Below, piece by piece: positions 37,842 through 49,938 of a stretch of DNA of 64,000 bases (position 1 is its first letter; every line of letters starts with the position of its first letter). This DNA comes from Dasyornis broadbenti (taxonomy: Eukaryota > Chordata > Aves > Passeriformes > Dasyornithidae): positions 6,487,173-6,551,172 of the forward strand of contig VZRN01005622.1 of assembly GCA_013397935.1 (NCBI GenBank), read 5' to 3'. The notes beneath the pieces were generated by a model, which did not search any database, had not been told where the DNA came from, and saw only the letters and a program-made list of their open reading frames with translations. The position numbers and the translations under genes were made by a program.

Positions 37842-39671
37842 CCTCAGCTACTCTCCTGTATGAGACAGGGTTTACAAAATGACCCTGTGAAAAAGTGACA
37901 CTGGGTAGGTTTATTGGCTTCAAACGATGGTTAAAAGGGGCATGATGGATAACATTTAAATGCTCAAAAAGGTATTGTTTAAATGTAAACCAGATAGGTC
38001 TCAAGTGTTCAGATAGCCCAGAGTCATGTTTTAGAGAACATGGCGAAAATAAATTTAACCAGAATACATACCTCATGGAAAAAAGTGGGAAATATTAAAC
38101 CCTATTCAAGTAGCAGTAGGCAGAAATAACTTACATATTATGGTAAATTTGTAGACTCAGTGAAATGTAATAATAGCAAATTTGCCTATTGCCAGACACC
38201 ACCCTCTGAAATCTATTGCTCTCATCCACAACATAAATTCTTCTCCATATGCAGTGAAATGGCAGCTGTATGAAGCCTACACAGTGTAAAGAAAATTGTA
38301 CAGATGTACTTTTGCAAAGAAAAGCTGAGGATTATTGTGGAAAGCCGAGAAGTGGCCTTACTCTGGTTCTAAGGGGTTTTTAACAATTATGTTCTTTTCT
38401 CAAATTTCCACCCCCAGACCCCTTCCTCACCGGACTGCCTAAAGCTCTTCTTTTATGTGAGTGCCTCATATATGAGGGAACTTACATTTTGGAATAGATA
38501 TGTGTCTTTCCCTCAGAGTAGATGCAAATTCTTTCTCAATGTTACTATTTACTTTCATTAAAAGCTAGCAAATAAACAAACAAAAAAAAAACTAAGAAGG
38601 AGCATGTTACCAAAATAATTTTAAGAAGCTCACGGAGTGAGTTTTATTCAGATACCCTGATATAGGGTATAGGACAAATTTTGATGGAGAAGAGGGAGTC
38701 ACATGTCAATTAAAATGGGAAAAAAAAACAACAAAAGAAGCAAACAAAAAAAAGAGAAAACAAAAAACCCCAAAACTCCCCTGCACATATCACAAAATCT
38801 ACTCAGAAGAGAACAAAAAAAAAGAATGGAAAGTTTCAGTCTCTGTATTCACTCCTGGATCACAAACAATCTGCACTGTTTAAAAATTAATTAGGCAGGA
38901 TCTTCATCTTTGAACCATCTACTGTACAATGACTGTATTCTGTTAAACACAGAGGGGAATGCCTGTGATAAAAAAGCTACTCTATCAATTTATCATCCCT
39001 GTCTTGAGATGCTTCCTTAAATAACTGCAACATAGCGCTAGGCAGGAAGATTACCTGCACAGTTAAATTCCTGGTGGGATTGCAGGAAAGGGCTGTGGAG
39101 GAGAGAGGGAAAGAACCACAACAAGAAACAGCCAGAGCTCCGTTATCAATGCGCTAAAACAAGTTCTGAACTTGATGTGATTGCCCGCCACTCAGCGCAA
39201 AGCAAGTACGATTGCTAAGGAGATTTCACTGGCATTTTTTGGGGGCTAAGTGGAGCAAATTCACATCATGCATAGGAATCACCTCAGAATGATTTCAGTG
39301 ACTGTTTGGTATCACACTGCTCTTTGCTTCTACTTTCATACCAGAGTCCTGCGCAGGGCTGCAAAAACCAGGATACAATTTATACACTTGCCATCTGTGC
39401 GGGGTATGACTGTCATAAAAAATGCACAAATACCTTCTGGGGTGAGATTTCTTGGTGGTTATTGCATAAGGGAGACATATTAAATGCACACTTTAATCGA
39501 CATGGTTTTAATCCAGAATTGCTGGAAGTCAGTTCAAGACGAATTCCATATTTTGCCAGGCCCTTGCGTTCAGCTACACTTTTGCCCACTCAAGTGATTT
39601 TGAGAGCCTATTCCCAGCCGGGCCATTCTAATACTCACTCTCTGCCTTTCTTTTGCAATTATCAGGGCAGG

Positions 39672-39673
<2 letters not shown>
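37842..39673. other. Gene-free sequence with an A-rich low-complexity patch
   Basis: 38718-38778 is strongly A-rich (A/AC/AG simple sequence) and accounts for a short Lys-rich frame. The 39.05-39.65 kb part is less AT-rich, contains several CpGs and a 15-nt near-palindrome (CAAGTTCTGAACTTG, 39160-39174), and reads like possible conserved non-coding sequence. No gene is supported. Confidence 0.5.

Positions 39674-39703
<30 letters not shown>
39674..39703 (+). repeat. (TAA)10 microsatellite
   Basis: Ten uninterrupted TAA units. In one frame they give an Asn run inside a 177-codon spurious reading frame, and on the other strand an Ile run. Confidence 0.97.
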
Positions 39704-39706
<3 letters not shown>

Positions 39707-42700
39707 CAGAATGAAAGCACTTCAACCCCCTAAACACATCAGCATTGATTACACGAATATTGAACATATTGTACAAGGGGAAGGAAGAAGAAGCCACTGT
39801 GCAGAGTACCTCGTCTTCTGTTTGCTTAGTGCAGTGTAGAGCTAAACAGAAAACTAAAAAGAAAATAAATTAAAAGGACACAAATTTCCTGAAATTTTTA
39901 ATACATCACAGTCTGAGGATTTGCATTTTTTGGAGAGAATATGATGTGGGGAGGCACTGTAGCTTGCACAAGCTCCCAAAAAATGACCCTACTCCAAGGA
40001 ATTTACTGCCCAGCCAGAGTGCTGCTGTCTGACTATACAGGGACTGCTCCCGTGTCAGAAAGTGGAGTGCCTTCTATAATTAACAGATAACTCTTCTTTG
40101 ATAGCATGCCAAGAAAATAATAACTTTGCTACAGCAAAATGTAGAACTCTGTCAAAAGGAGGCATCTATCTGTTTTCACAAGTCCCATGGTGATTAGTTT
40201 GGCCCTAATTAACAGCAGCTTTCTAAAGTGAGAGATAATTGCTGGCACACATAACATGGATTTCAATAGCTAAAATGAGCAATAACGAATATTCACTTTG
40301 AAGCTTGCCTGACAGAATGCTTAGACTACAAAAAGTTAAAGTAGTACCTTGACTACAGCTGATAAATGAGATTCCTTTACTGTCCTCCGCTTTCCATCAC
40401 TATTTCAGCACTATCACTTTTAATGCTTCAGGTCTGGAGCTTTGTCTCTTAAAGTCAGAGATTTATGGCAAGTGAGAAATGTCCATATTAAAAAGGTAAA
40501 AGGAGATTCAGATTATATCCTTTTCTGACCATTATAATTAATAGCTGGATCTTCAGTTGTAACTAATTGAACAGAGGTCAGTGTGTTGCCATGGTAATGT
40601 CCTAGCCAAGCAATTTTACCCATTTTCCAGTCTACTGCCCCTTTGCATAACCGCAAGTTATAAAATGTTTTAATTGCAAGATTTGCAAATGATGCAACAT
40701 CTGGGCTGCAGATTTCCATATAAAGGAAGAAGATTAATGGGATTATTAACATATCTGTGCAAACCCTTGAAGTGCTGAATGTAATTACTGAACACCAACA
40801 TTTTCACTGATCATCTGTGTGACATGTTGGAAATCCATATAACTAAGGAAGAAAATTGCAGATGTGTATTTTCCTTCCTCCATGCCACTAGTAATTAGAA
40901 GAAGTGTCATTCTATTGCTTCCTTGGAATAACAGAGAAATATCTTCAGTCACTTCAACACAACAACAATATAACTTCTTTACTTCTACTGTTGTTTCATT
41001 TGATTGGATTTGAAAACAAGTCATGTTCGTGAACCTTAAATTCTGATTAGTGATTTTGACCTCTTTATTCCAAAACCACATCAACAAATTGCAAGCAACC
41101 AGCGCTGCACTCTGTGTACATCTCAGCATATTTAAAAAAAATATAATTTACTTCTAACTAATCAAAATCAAATTATTCCCTGAAAAAACCCCCAACATTA
41201 TACACACGGGATACTAACATCACTCGAGAATTTTACGGTAGTTCCATGAGAATAATTAAATTATTTATAAGAAAGGGGAAAAAAAGAATATTTGCATACA
41301 CACGAAAAAAGAAGAAAATTTGAATACACAGTTTGAAATATCAACTATGAAGTTAATGTATTTATGTCCTGATGGACTGAAGAAAGTACAAACCTGCACT
41401 CCAGTCCTTCTTCAGAATGAGAAAAAAGCCAAGAGCACTCTTGCCACAACAGCTACAGATTCTGTTCCTTTACAAAAGCAGCAGAAAACTATTTCTCCTT
41501 TTCTCGGAATGCAACAGTGATAACATAAAAAGCACAGGTAACCTCCAAAACCAGATCAAAGGCAGTGGCAATTTGAAGTCTCATCTAATTTTCCCCACTT
41601 TTCTTCAGCTGTTAAAGGACGCAGCAAAATTTTCAAGAGAAATCAGGTGATCCAGGATTACAATTTCCATTATTAGAAAAAGCTTAGATAATGAAGTAAT
41701 TCCAATTTAGTTTCCTAAATAACTATAATGTTTAATTTATTCAATAGTCAATTAAAGAAGTATAAAATTCAAGGCTTATTCCTGCAGCAGCTTCAATCTC
41801 TGGGTACTATTAACTCAGTTATATTTAAAGTGTAGCTTGGGAATTTGTGTTGAAATGCAAAGTTTATTTTCTGTACATTTGTGATGGGGTCTACCATGTC
41901 CATTGGAAATATTTTTCCATGCTTTCTCACACTAAACCCACGGGGCTAAGAGCAATATTTATACCCAATTTAAAGATCAGGGCTTTTAAATATTTTCCTC
42001 TCATATGACTTCGCGTAAATGTCTCCTAATACCACCTCATTACAATACAAGAACTAGTCACTTTTAGTGATGTAAATTTAGAATCAGTTCTGAAAACTTT
42101 GAGAAGGCCTCAGATTTGCTACTCTTGTCTTGGTGCAATGTCTTTGTGAGGGACATGGAATCACTCTGTTCTACACATCTGTAGAACAGCCCCCTTTCCT
42201 GACTAGAGAAGCCTTCTCCCTTTGAAATACTTCCTTGACAAAAATTACAGGATATTGTAAATCACACTTTGCCTAGATTTTCAAAAGGAATAACTCAACA
42301 ACTTCTGGACCCTGCAGAATAATGAAACAATTTTAAAATTTCTGACATGCCCACTGATGTAGATCTCAGTGATGCCTTTTGAAGATTTCTCTGATTTCAA
42401 AATGTGGAGGATTTACCCTGGCTGGATGCCAGGTGTCCACCAAAGCCTCTCAGTCTCTCCCCTCCTCAGCTGGACAGGGAAGAGAAAATATAACCAAAAG
42501 TTTGAGGACTGGAACAGTGTCAGGGGGAGATCACACTGACCTTGGTATCACAGCCAAAATATAATCTTCGGAATCAGCTGATGTTTATGTGAATAGGCAC
42601 AAAGTTCAGGAAGAGAAATTAGATGAAAATCATGTAAAACAAAATAATGCAATATCAATGAAACTAATAAAGAGGAATGAAAATTGCAAAAGTAACTGTA

Positions 42701-43007
42701 AAACTAGCACTAAAATAATTGCCAAAAGATTTAGGAGATGACTAATGTGATGTAAGGAATCCTGTACGTGTGTCATTGTGCACAGATCATGATGGACTGT
42801 GCAGTCATGAAGAGACCCATGATGGAAGAAACATATGCTTGTGAGCAGCCTCTGCATAATCAACACCTTTTTTTGAGCTAAAGTCTTTTATCTCACTAGT
42901 GAATTGTGCAATTCAACACAAAGTCTAAATGCTGCTGCTGTAAGTAGATTATATGAGTCTTATTTATAAGGTATTTCTAGAGACACGAGTGTTTTTAATT
43001 CTCTGTT
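39704..43007. other. Gene-free AT-rich sequence
   Basis: No gene. It contains an RFX X-box-like site (40585-40598) in an otherwise unremarkable stretch. The antisense 114-codon frame at 40785-41129 has no recognisable features. Confidence 0.55.
40585..40598. promoter_or_regulatory. RFX X-box-like motif GTTGCCATGGTAAT
   Basis: It matches the palindromic RFX X-box (GTTGCCATGGCAAC) at 12 of 14 positions, with the GTTGCC half-site intact. RFX factors commonly bind such sites at ciliary-gene promoters and neural enhancers. No nearby transcription start is visible, so an enhancer role is only a possibility. Confidence 0.35.
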
Positions 43008-43033
43008 AAAAAAAAAAAAAAAAAAAAAAAAAA
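43008..43033 (+). repeat. A26 mononucleotide tract
   Basis: An uninterrupted A run 39 bases upstream of the only ambiguous base in the window. Probably a replication-slippage tract. Confidence 0.95.
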
Positions 43034-43072
43034 GGCAGTTTTTGGAGAAGGACAGTTTTAAAAAGATTTTTT

Positions 43073-43073
43073 N
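43073..43073. other. Single ambiguous base (N)
   Basis: One N within a T-rich stretch (TTTTTTNTGG). It probably reflects an unresolved homopolymer length or a low-coverage position in the assembly. Confidence 0.99.
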
Positions 43074-45250
43074 TGGTGTATATCCCAAAAAACACAAACC
43101 CCACTTTGAAGATGACCAGATAAGACACATCCTCTTCCACCTCAAAGAGCCAGCCAGGATATGTCCCAGCAGATGGGATAAATGTGGTAGATGAAAAAAA
43201 ACAACAACAACAAAAGCAACCCGACTCTGAGGCAGGTTTTTTTACACTGTGCATCTCTCTGGGTGGTACAGGAATCTATTGCTTCTTCCACAGAACCCAA
43301 AAATATAGACCATAATTATCTTAATGATTTATTATTTCACTAGACTTTTAAATCAGAAACTCAAAGCCTACTCAGAAGGCAAGAGTTTAGATGCCGTCCT
43401 GATCTGTCCACAGTAAAAACAAAATCTCACTGAAAATGTGATAGTCTGAGGATCTTTCACCAACCTCCACCTCAACGTGAGGATTTTGGCAGGTTCTCTA
43501 TCCTACTAATTATCAGGTCAGAAATCATTACAGGATGTAATAAATTGTTTTATAACCAAAAGGGTTTCAGAATTAAACTGAAAATATAAGGAAGGGAGGA
43601 AAACCAGAGACAAAATACAAATTCCTGTGCTATACACCCCTGTATTTTACATTTCTAACACTTGTGCAGACATCCGGAAATCATGCTTGTGGTACCTGAA
43701 GCTTGACATCTAATTATTGAAGCCCCAAAAGAAAGAGAAACTCTCTGGGACTAGTGTGGCTTAAATAGCACTCTTCAGTATTTCCTGCTCACAAAACTTT
43801 CTCTGCTCACCAAAAATGAAGGTTGATTGTCATCTTTATTTGAATGCAATGTGGGTTATTTTACCTGTTTCAGTAAAATAAAAGAACTGATATGGGAGAA
43901 TGGGGTGGGAAATGTGGAAACTATGTATGCATGACACTGATGATCTTTAAATGGTATTTTAGTACTTAAGCTTTTTGGTTTCTCACAAAGCTTTTGAAAA
44001 GTTTTTAAAATTACAAATCATAAATGAATCCTAATTTTATGTGCTAAATCTTTTCTGGGTAAGGTTGTCTTTCATAGATGATTTTTTCATGTTCTCTTAC
44101 AAATTTTTATTACAGGAGTAATTACAAGAAAAGGAGAATGATTAATAAAATATCACTATTCTCCCACTGGCATTTCTGGCCTCATCAAAAGTGTCATTTT
44201 TTTGCATAATAGATCGACTCACACTTCAAGTGTGAAGCAACACTTGAAATTACCCATGCACATACTGATACATGTCCATATGTTTTTCCATCATTTCTCA
44301 AAAAATAAGCCAAGGGCAAAATTCTGGTCTAGGAAAACTTCTAGAGTAATTCTTACACGTGTATTTTCCAACTAATGTTCCACATCACTGAATATCACTA
44401 GATAATAAGCACCATACAAAGAATATCCCCAAACCACGCTTACCAGCATACTGTAACATTTGAAAAAATGTATGAAGTGTAGCAAAAACTACAAGAAAGT
44501 TAATCATTTTGCTCCCTGTGCAATTCAGACTACAGACTCTTTAGGATTTTTTAAGAACTGGTGATTATGTACTTCACGCTATTTAGCATCAATTGAAAGT
44601 GACAGGATAAAGAAATCCAACAGAAAGAAAGGATAAAATTATCTACCCCATCACCCACTACTGCAACTTCAGTGAAGCAGTAGATGCTCTAGACTCTAAT
44701 GGGAATGGAAAATAATTTTGTCTATTTATATTTATCTAATACCATGCTTGCCAGGTATCTAATGGGCAAGGTGTGATATTTAATAATTCAGCAGTAAACA
44801 TATCAAAAAGTCAATTCTAACATTCATTTACCAAAGGAACAGCCAGTAGTAGAATATAATGAAAAATACACTCAAAACACGTTTTATTTTTAAGCAGACT
44901 ATTTCAAGAGAAGAGAAACAAACCAAGATTAAAATTAAATATTAAATTAAAAATTTAGAACACGGCACATACATCAGTGTCCTGCGGATTAATTGGGAAA
45001 ATTCATTTACTCTTAGGAGTCCCCACAATAGATTATAATGCTTCCTTAGCGCCATTTCTCATCCTGTTTCTTTGAGAGAGTATTTGCTAATTGCAGTTCA
45101 CAGTTCACCAGCCTGCCTGATGAGCACTGGTTTTCCCAGGCACTGCAAGGAAAGCAGTCAGTGAGAGGATTGTGGCACATGCTCCCACCAAAGGTGGGAT
45201 GCAGGAATCCCATGCTCTTGCCACAGAAGGATCTGAAGGCAGTGGGAATA
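43074..45250. other. Gene-free sequence with a short (CAA)n run
   Basis: (AAC)4-type simple sequence at 43200-43213 and the palindrome at 44219-44235. The 45.05-45.25 kb end is more GC-rich, with several overlapping frames on both strands and no recognisable protein. Confidence 0.55.
44219..44235. promoter_or_regulatory. Palindrome TCACACTTCAAGTGTGA (NK2-type half-sites)
   Basis: Perfect 8-bp arms around a single C. Each arm carries AAGTG/CACTT, the core of NK2-class homeodomain sites, and a third copy (CACTTGA, 44241-44247) follows. Regulatory function is inferred from the motif only. Confidence 0.3.
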
Positions 45251-45289
45251 CCCCATCCCCATACCCCCTGCCTTCCCCTTTCCCCTCCC
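45251..45289 (-). other. G-quadruplex motif on the minus strand
   Basis: The plus strand shows six C runs of 4, 4, 5, 4, 4 and 3 (45251-45254, 45257-45260, 45264-45268, 45275-45278, 45282-45285, 45287-45289) with loops of 2, 3, 6, 3 and 1 bases. The complementary strand therefore meets the standard G3+ N1-7 rule with spare runs. It is the clearest quadruplex motif in the window and lies in an unusually GC-rich 0.25 kb. Confidence 0.85.
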
Positions 45290-45849
45290 AATGCCTGCAG
45301 CAGGCCCAGCACCTCCTCAGCACAGAAGCAACGAGACAGGCCACAGGAGAAGTTTAAAAACCTTCTGAAGGGGTCACCTCGTCCCTTGCTCATACTGCCT
45401 TAATTAAGGTTCTGGTTGTGCCATGCTTCCTCTGATGATTTCATTCTGTAGGGCACTCATCCCAGAAAATTCAAATTTCACCTGTGCTGGCATATAAATC
45501 TCATAAAACAACATGTGCTTAATATTCTGCAGAATTGTGTAGGAGAAAAGTTGCTGCTGGTGTCAGTTACCCTTTTGTTTAAAAAGGAGTCACTGCAACA
45601 TTAGAAAAAAAATATCTGGCAGTGTTTTGAGGGTCAGGTACACTAGATCAGAACTTAGAGGGACGTGAAGTGAGAAGGAATCACAATGCCTGAAAAATAA
45701 AAATTGGAAATGGGTGAGAAAAAAAAGTCTGTATCGGAAAAGACTGTTTAAAGCAAGAATGAGGTTTGGGGAGAATTTTTTATTTCTTTTAGCCATTTGC
45801 CCATTCCTGTTCAATTATTTCTCAAGGAAAGAACCAGCTACCACCAAAG

Positions 45850-46086
45850 ATCACAGAATTATAGAACTGGTTTGGGTTGGAAGAGACCTTAAAGATCTTC
45901 TTATTCCAACCCCCTGCCACGGGCAGGGACATCTTCCACTAGACCAGGTTGCTCAGAGCTCCATTTGACTTGGCCTTAAACACTCCTAGGGATGGGGCAT
46001 CCACAACTTCTCTGGGCAACCTGTGCCAGTGCCTCACCACCCTCACAGTAAGGAATTCCTTCCTAATATCTAATTTAAACCTAGGC
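45850..46086 (-). mobile_element. CR1 LINE 3' end fragment, minus strand
   Basis: The plus strand reads ATCACAGAATTATAGAACTG, then GTTTGGGTTGGAAGAGACCT, CCACGGGCAGGGACATCTTC and TCTGGGCAACCTGTGCCAG. This is the reverse complement of the last ~237 bp of CR1, with the usual 5' truncation and intact 3' tail. It belongs to the same tail type as the 318-753 copy ('GATGGGGCATCCACAACTTC' is the complement of the block near 598-618 there). Homology stops near AATTTAAACCTAGG. Short frames over it are repeat by-products. Confidence 0.95.
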
Positions 46087-49000
46087 AAAAAGGTTCATAT
46101 CTGGCAGCTGAAAAAATTCACCACCGCTCTCACATATGGGAATCTGCTCTAGTGTGCAGTCGTGAATGTTAACAGACAAAAAAGGGGAAAAAAAGAAGAG
46201 AGACATATAATAAAATACTCATAAGACATTTGTAGTCACACCAGGATGGGCAGCAGCAGTATCTTCTGAATTGCTGACTGAAGAGAACTATGAAATCTTT
46301 CTGAAAAATGTTAGCTTCTTACATTTAAGACTGACTATATCTCATCTGAATAGTCACTTACTGGAAAACTGTCATCCTTGATTCAAGATTTTCCAGAAGC
46401 TTACTGAGAACAGGTCATGTAAAATACAAGCATCCAAGCATTCAAAAAAAAAAAAAAAAAACCATCATGCTTCTCAACAAGGCCACCTATTCTTTTGCTG
46501 AGGACTATGTAAAAGCAAAGTACATATTTGAAATATCAGAATATTCAGAATTGTTGGGAGACAGGTTATATGCTTGCCTGGATTATCTTGTCTGCTTCAG
46601 TCTCATATTCTAAAACTGGATTTATTTTGTCTAAGATGGCAGACCTACAATGAAACCCACAGAGTACATGTATTTGGTCAAGCACAACAACTTAGTCTAG
46701 ACTTTATTTAAAATCAGTGGAGGCATTTTAAAGGAGGAAAGTCAAATGATTCTATGCCCTTGGAAGTGCCTATTTATCCTTCTTGACTAGAAAGGAACTT
46801 TAGGTAACTAGTTCAGACAGACAGCTAGGTTGTAGACTTGTATAAGAAAGAGGAAACCCATCCAAGGCACTTAGAAGGAGTCAGCCTTACCATATCCATT
46901 TTCTACTCCACGGTGTATCTTAAAGTTTGGTCATACTCCTTTCCCTAAAGGTAGAGTGCAAAATTAGTTTGTTTTAAATCCCTAGTGAGACTCCTATTAC
47001 AAGTAATTAAAGTTGAAGTCACAATCTCATAAATGAGAATGAACTTTGAAGGCAGAAGAAAATTAAGTAATATTGGGAATGCAATAATCAGACTGCTTGT
47101 AAAATTTATGACATAGGAAAGAAAAAAAACAACACACCATAGCATGGCATCAGGGGTTCGAAAATTTTAAGCAACCCTATTTTTTGTAGATGAGAAGTTG
47201 TGTTCTTAATTCTCACATCATGCTGCACCAAACAAGCTGCACAAAGAAATTTGACCTCAGCATATTGACTACATCTGGACAGTGCAGCACACCCTCACAA
47301 CCAGTAATTTCTTTATCATTACAAAATATCTAGGGTAGGAACTCTGATTTAAAAATTTCTAGATTGGGAGATTTTTTTTTTTCTGGTTTGGTTGTTGCTT
47401 TGTTTTGTTTCTAATGATTACTCAGAAGTATTACTGCCAGATGGGAGATCACTAGGGTTACCCTCAGTTGAAGATAATTCTGCACTTGACTGCAGTAATG
47501 TATTTTACTTTCTACTGCAAAGAACAGGTTCTAAAAACATTATCTTCAGCTAGACATTGTTTAGTCCTTTTTTGAGTAAGAACTCATTCTTGAAAGGGAT
47601 CTTAGTGCTTTTCATTGGATGCAATTATATTTGATAACTTCCTCCTCTCTTTCTCAAACATAATTTCTAGTTACTGTTACTTGACAGTTTATCTACATAA
47701 CTTCTCTTCAAGTTCAATTTCAATATAAGTTCCACTAAGAAGTCCATTTGAGATTGTAGTGAACACTAATTTTTTCCTCTTCACCTCATACTATTCAAAA
47801 TTGTGCCATGAGAGAAAATATTTTTCTCAAGTTCTTTTTTTGCTCCCTGCTTACAGACTGAGAATTTAGTCACACAGAGACTTCAAATAAATATTTCTCT
47901 CCACAACAGAAAACTAGATCTGACTCTAGCCATTCTATTACAGCTCAGCAGACTTGCTCATTTCACACCTGGAGGCAACTGATGGAGCAACTCCATGGCT
48001 AAAAGCTCCATTAGCTCTTACAATTAAAGTTTACTGAGCAGACTTAGGATCACTAAGAACCAGCTTCCAAACTGAAAATAAGTAAACTTACAAACCTCAT
48101 GACTTTGTTAGCTCTTTTTCTTTTTTTCCCTAATCTTAGTAAAAAGAAGCTGCAACTTCTATGGTAAGGGTAAAGAACAGCTGGTTTTGACCTTAATGGA
48201 AAAGAACAGAGGAATTGTGTTGTTAGCTAAAGGAAAAGTGAACTGTGTCAGACGTAGGCTTTAATATTTAATGAATCTATATGGCTGCAATCCATTATGT
48301 GACAATTTAATTATATGACAAAAAAGTTTGATAAATAATATTGTGGTAGGACATCTAATTCATTATTTAACAAAAAAATCAATACTTTCATAAATCATAT
48401 TCCTACACACACAAAGTCACACACACACAAGCTTTTTCAAGTAGGCAAAAATCCAGACATCATAGACCATTTATTTTCTGGCCAGGACAAGTTCAAATTG
48501 AAGTTTAATCAGGCCTAGATGGGAATTAATTTTATTTATTTTTAAAAAAAACTGGTAGATCAGAAATGGTTGCTGCTAGATGTTTTTCTTCTGATAGCTT
48601 CCCAAAAGTTCTGTATAACTAGAAAGACTATCTTTTGTATTTAGCAAAGATGAAATGCCAGATTTCCCTATTCCTAATGGCACAGAACTGCTGTTGGAGT
48701 CAATGGGATCACTGGGGCGAGCAGCCAGGCAGGCAAATGAGTGTCTTCAGGATTAGTGCTCAAGTCTGAAAACACAACATCACAATCAGTAGCAGGCAAC
48801 AAAGGAAGTCTCTCCTGAAGGAAGAACCGTGGCAATGATTTACAGTAAAGGAGTTCTTTTCTGCCCTACAGCCCATTCAGACAAAAGCAGTGCCAGGGGA
48901 GTCACCCCTGCGGCACAGCAAAATTTTGCCACGAGAAAACAGAATGAGGATGTCACGCAGGCAGAGCAGAAGGGGGACACCAGGCATGAGGAAAGGGACA

Positions 49001-49472
49001 AGGAGATGTGCATTCTAAAGTTCTGCACTCAGAACTGAGGAAAAGATGGAAATGAGTGAAAGGAGCGTGTGAAAGGAAACTGGGGATAAGGCACATGAAG
49101 AAGGATTGGCAATCAGCAGCTCTCTGAGATCACTGCCTGTGGTTCAGATAATTAATTTATTAGGAACAAGTGCTTCTTCTCCAACCGCTCAAAGTCTCCC
49201 CATACTTCTGTATGACTTCTGCTTTTATTTATTGGTTTGTCATAACGTTCCTGGCATTTTGCAACTCCAGCCCAAGTGGCATGACCCAAGGTCTCAATGT
49301 TCTCAAGTCATGGAAAATAGCCTTAGTTCAGTTCAGCAAAATGATAGATTTCATATTTTGGCCCAACTCTGCTAGGTAGCTCTACTTGCAGGCCATCTTT
49401 GAACTTCAATATTGGTAATTCACGCTCTGGTGTTTTCAGAAAATTTGTTTCTTAAAAAAATATTTTTAAAAG
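46087..49472. other. Gene-free AT-rich sequence
   Basis: A18 at 46444-46461, T-rich patches near 47372-47410 and short CA runs at 48409-48430. No gene or mobile element recognised. Confidence 0.55.
46444..46461 (+). repeat. A18 mononucleotide tract
   Basis: Uninterrupted A run in unique sequence. Confidence 0.95.
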
Positions 49473-49510
49473 TGACCACTTTCTTACAAAATGACCACTT
49501 TCTTACAACT
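49473..49510 (+). repeat. 19-bp tandem duplication
   Basis: TGACCACTTTCTTACAAAA (49473-49491) is followed directly by TGACCACTTTCTTACAACT (49492-49510); the first 17 bases are identical. It looks like a fairly recent replication-slippage duplication. Confidence 0.95.
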
Positions 49511-49796
49511 GTGCAGACTACTATTTATGTCAAGTATGTTTATCACACAATTTAGCACTGACTAGTTTGATGTTAATGCACTGAAATCTTTGTTTCATTC
49601 TGACAGCATTATCACTTTAAGAACAATTTGTCGCAGTGTTTTTGTTGCCTTCTAATTTTTTTAGCAAATGTAGTTGTTATCTAGCACTTGATCTAGGGAG
49701 TTCATTCTCCCCTCCTGAACTTATGCAATTATTTTTTCATTATGTTGCATCTTAGCATTTGCTGCCTGGAATGCTGTTCAGTGTCAAGGGGTTTGG

Positions 49797-49814
49797 TTTT
49801 TTTTTTTTTTTTTT
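49797..49814 (+). repeat. T18 mononucleotide tract
   Basis: Uninterrupted T run preceded by a GGTTTGG-type T/G-rich stretch. Confidence 0.95.
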
Positions 49815-49908
49815 AGTATAGGTTTGAGGAATTTGTGTGGGCCCATGTAAAAACAAGTCTCTCCTCTCCGGGGGTATTCTGAAGAAACTGTTAATGCTAT
49901 AAATATAA

Positions 49909-49938
49909 ATATACATGTATGTATACATACACATGCAT
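49909..49938. repeat. 30-nt alternating purine-pyrimidine run
   Basis: Strict alternation throughout, mostly TA/CA/TG steps, containing the perfect 14-bp palindrome GTATGTATACATAC (49917-49930). Possible cruciform or Z-DNA former, or a decayed TA/CA microsatellite. Confidence 0.8.

Noticed and set aside
39306..39839. 177-codon plus-strand frame
   Set aside because: It contains an Asn run made by the (TAA)10 microsatellite, has no recognisable domain and no supporting context.
47155..47166. GGTTCGA resembling a tRNA B box
   Set aside because: The B box is incomplete (no following CC), and there is no A box or cloverleaf around it.
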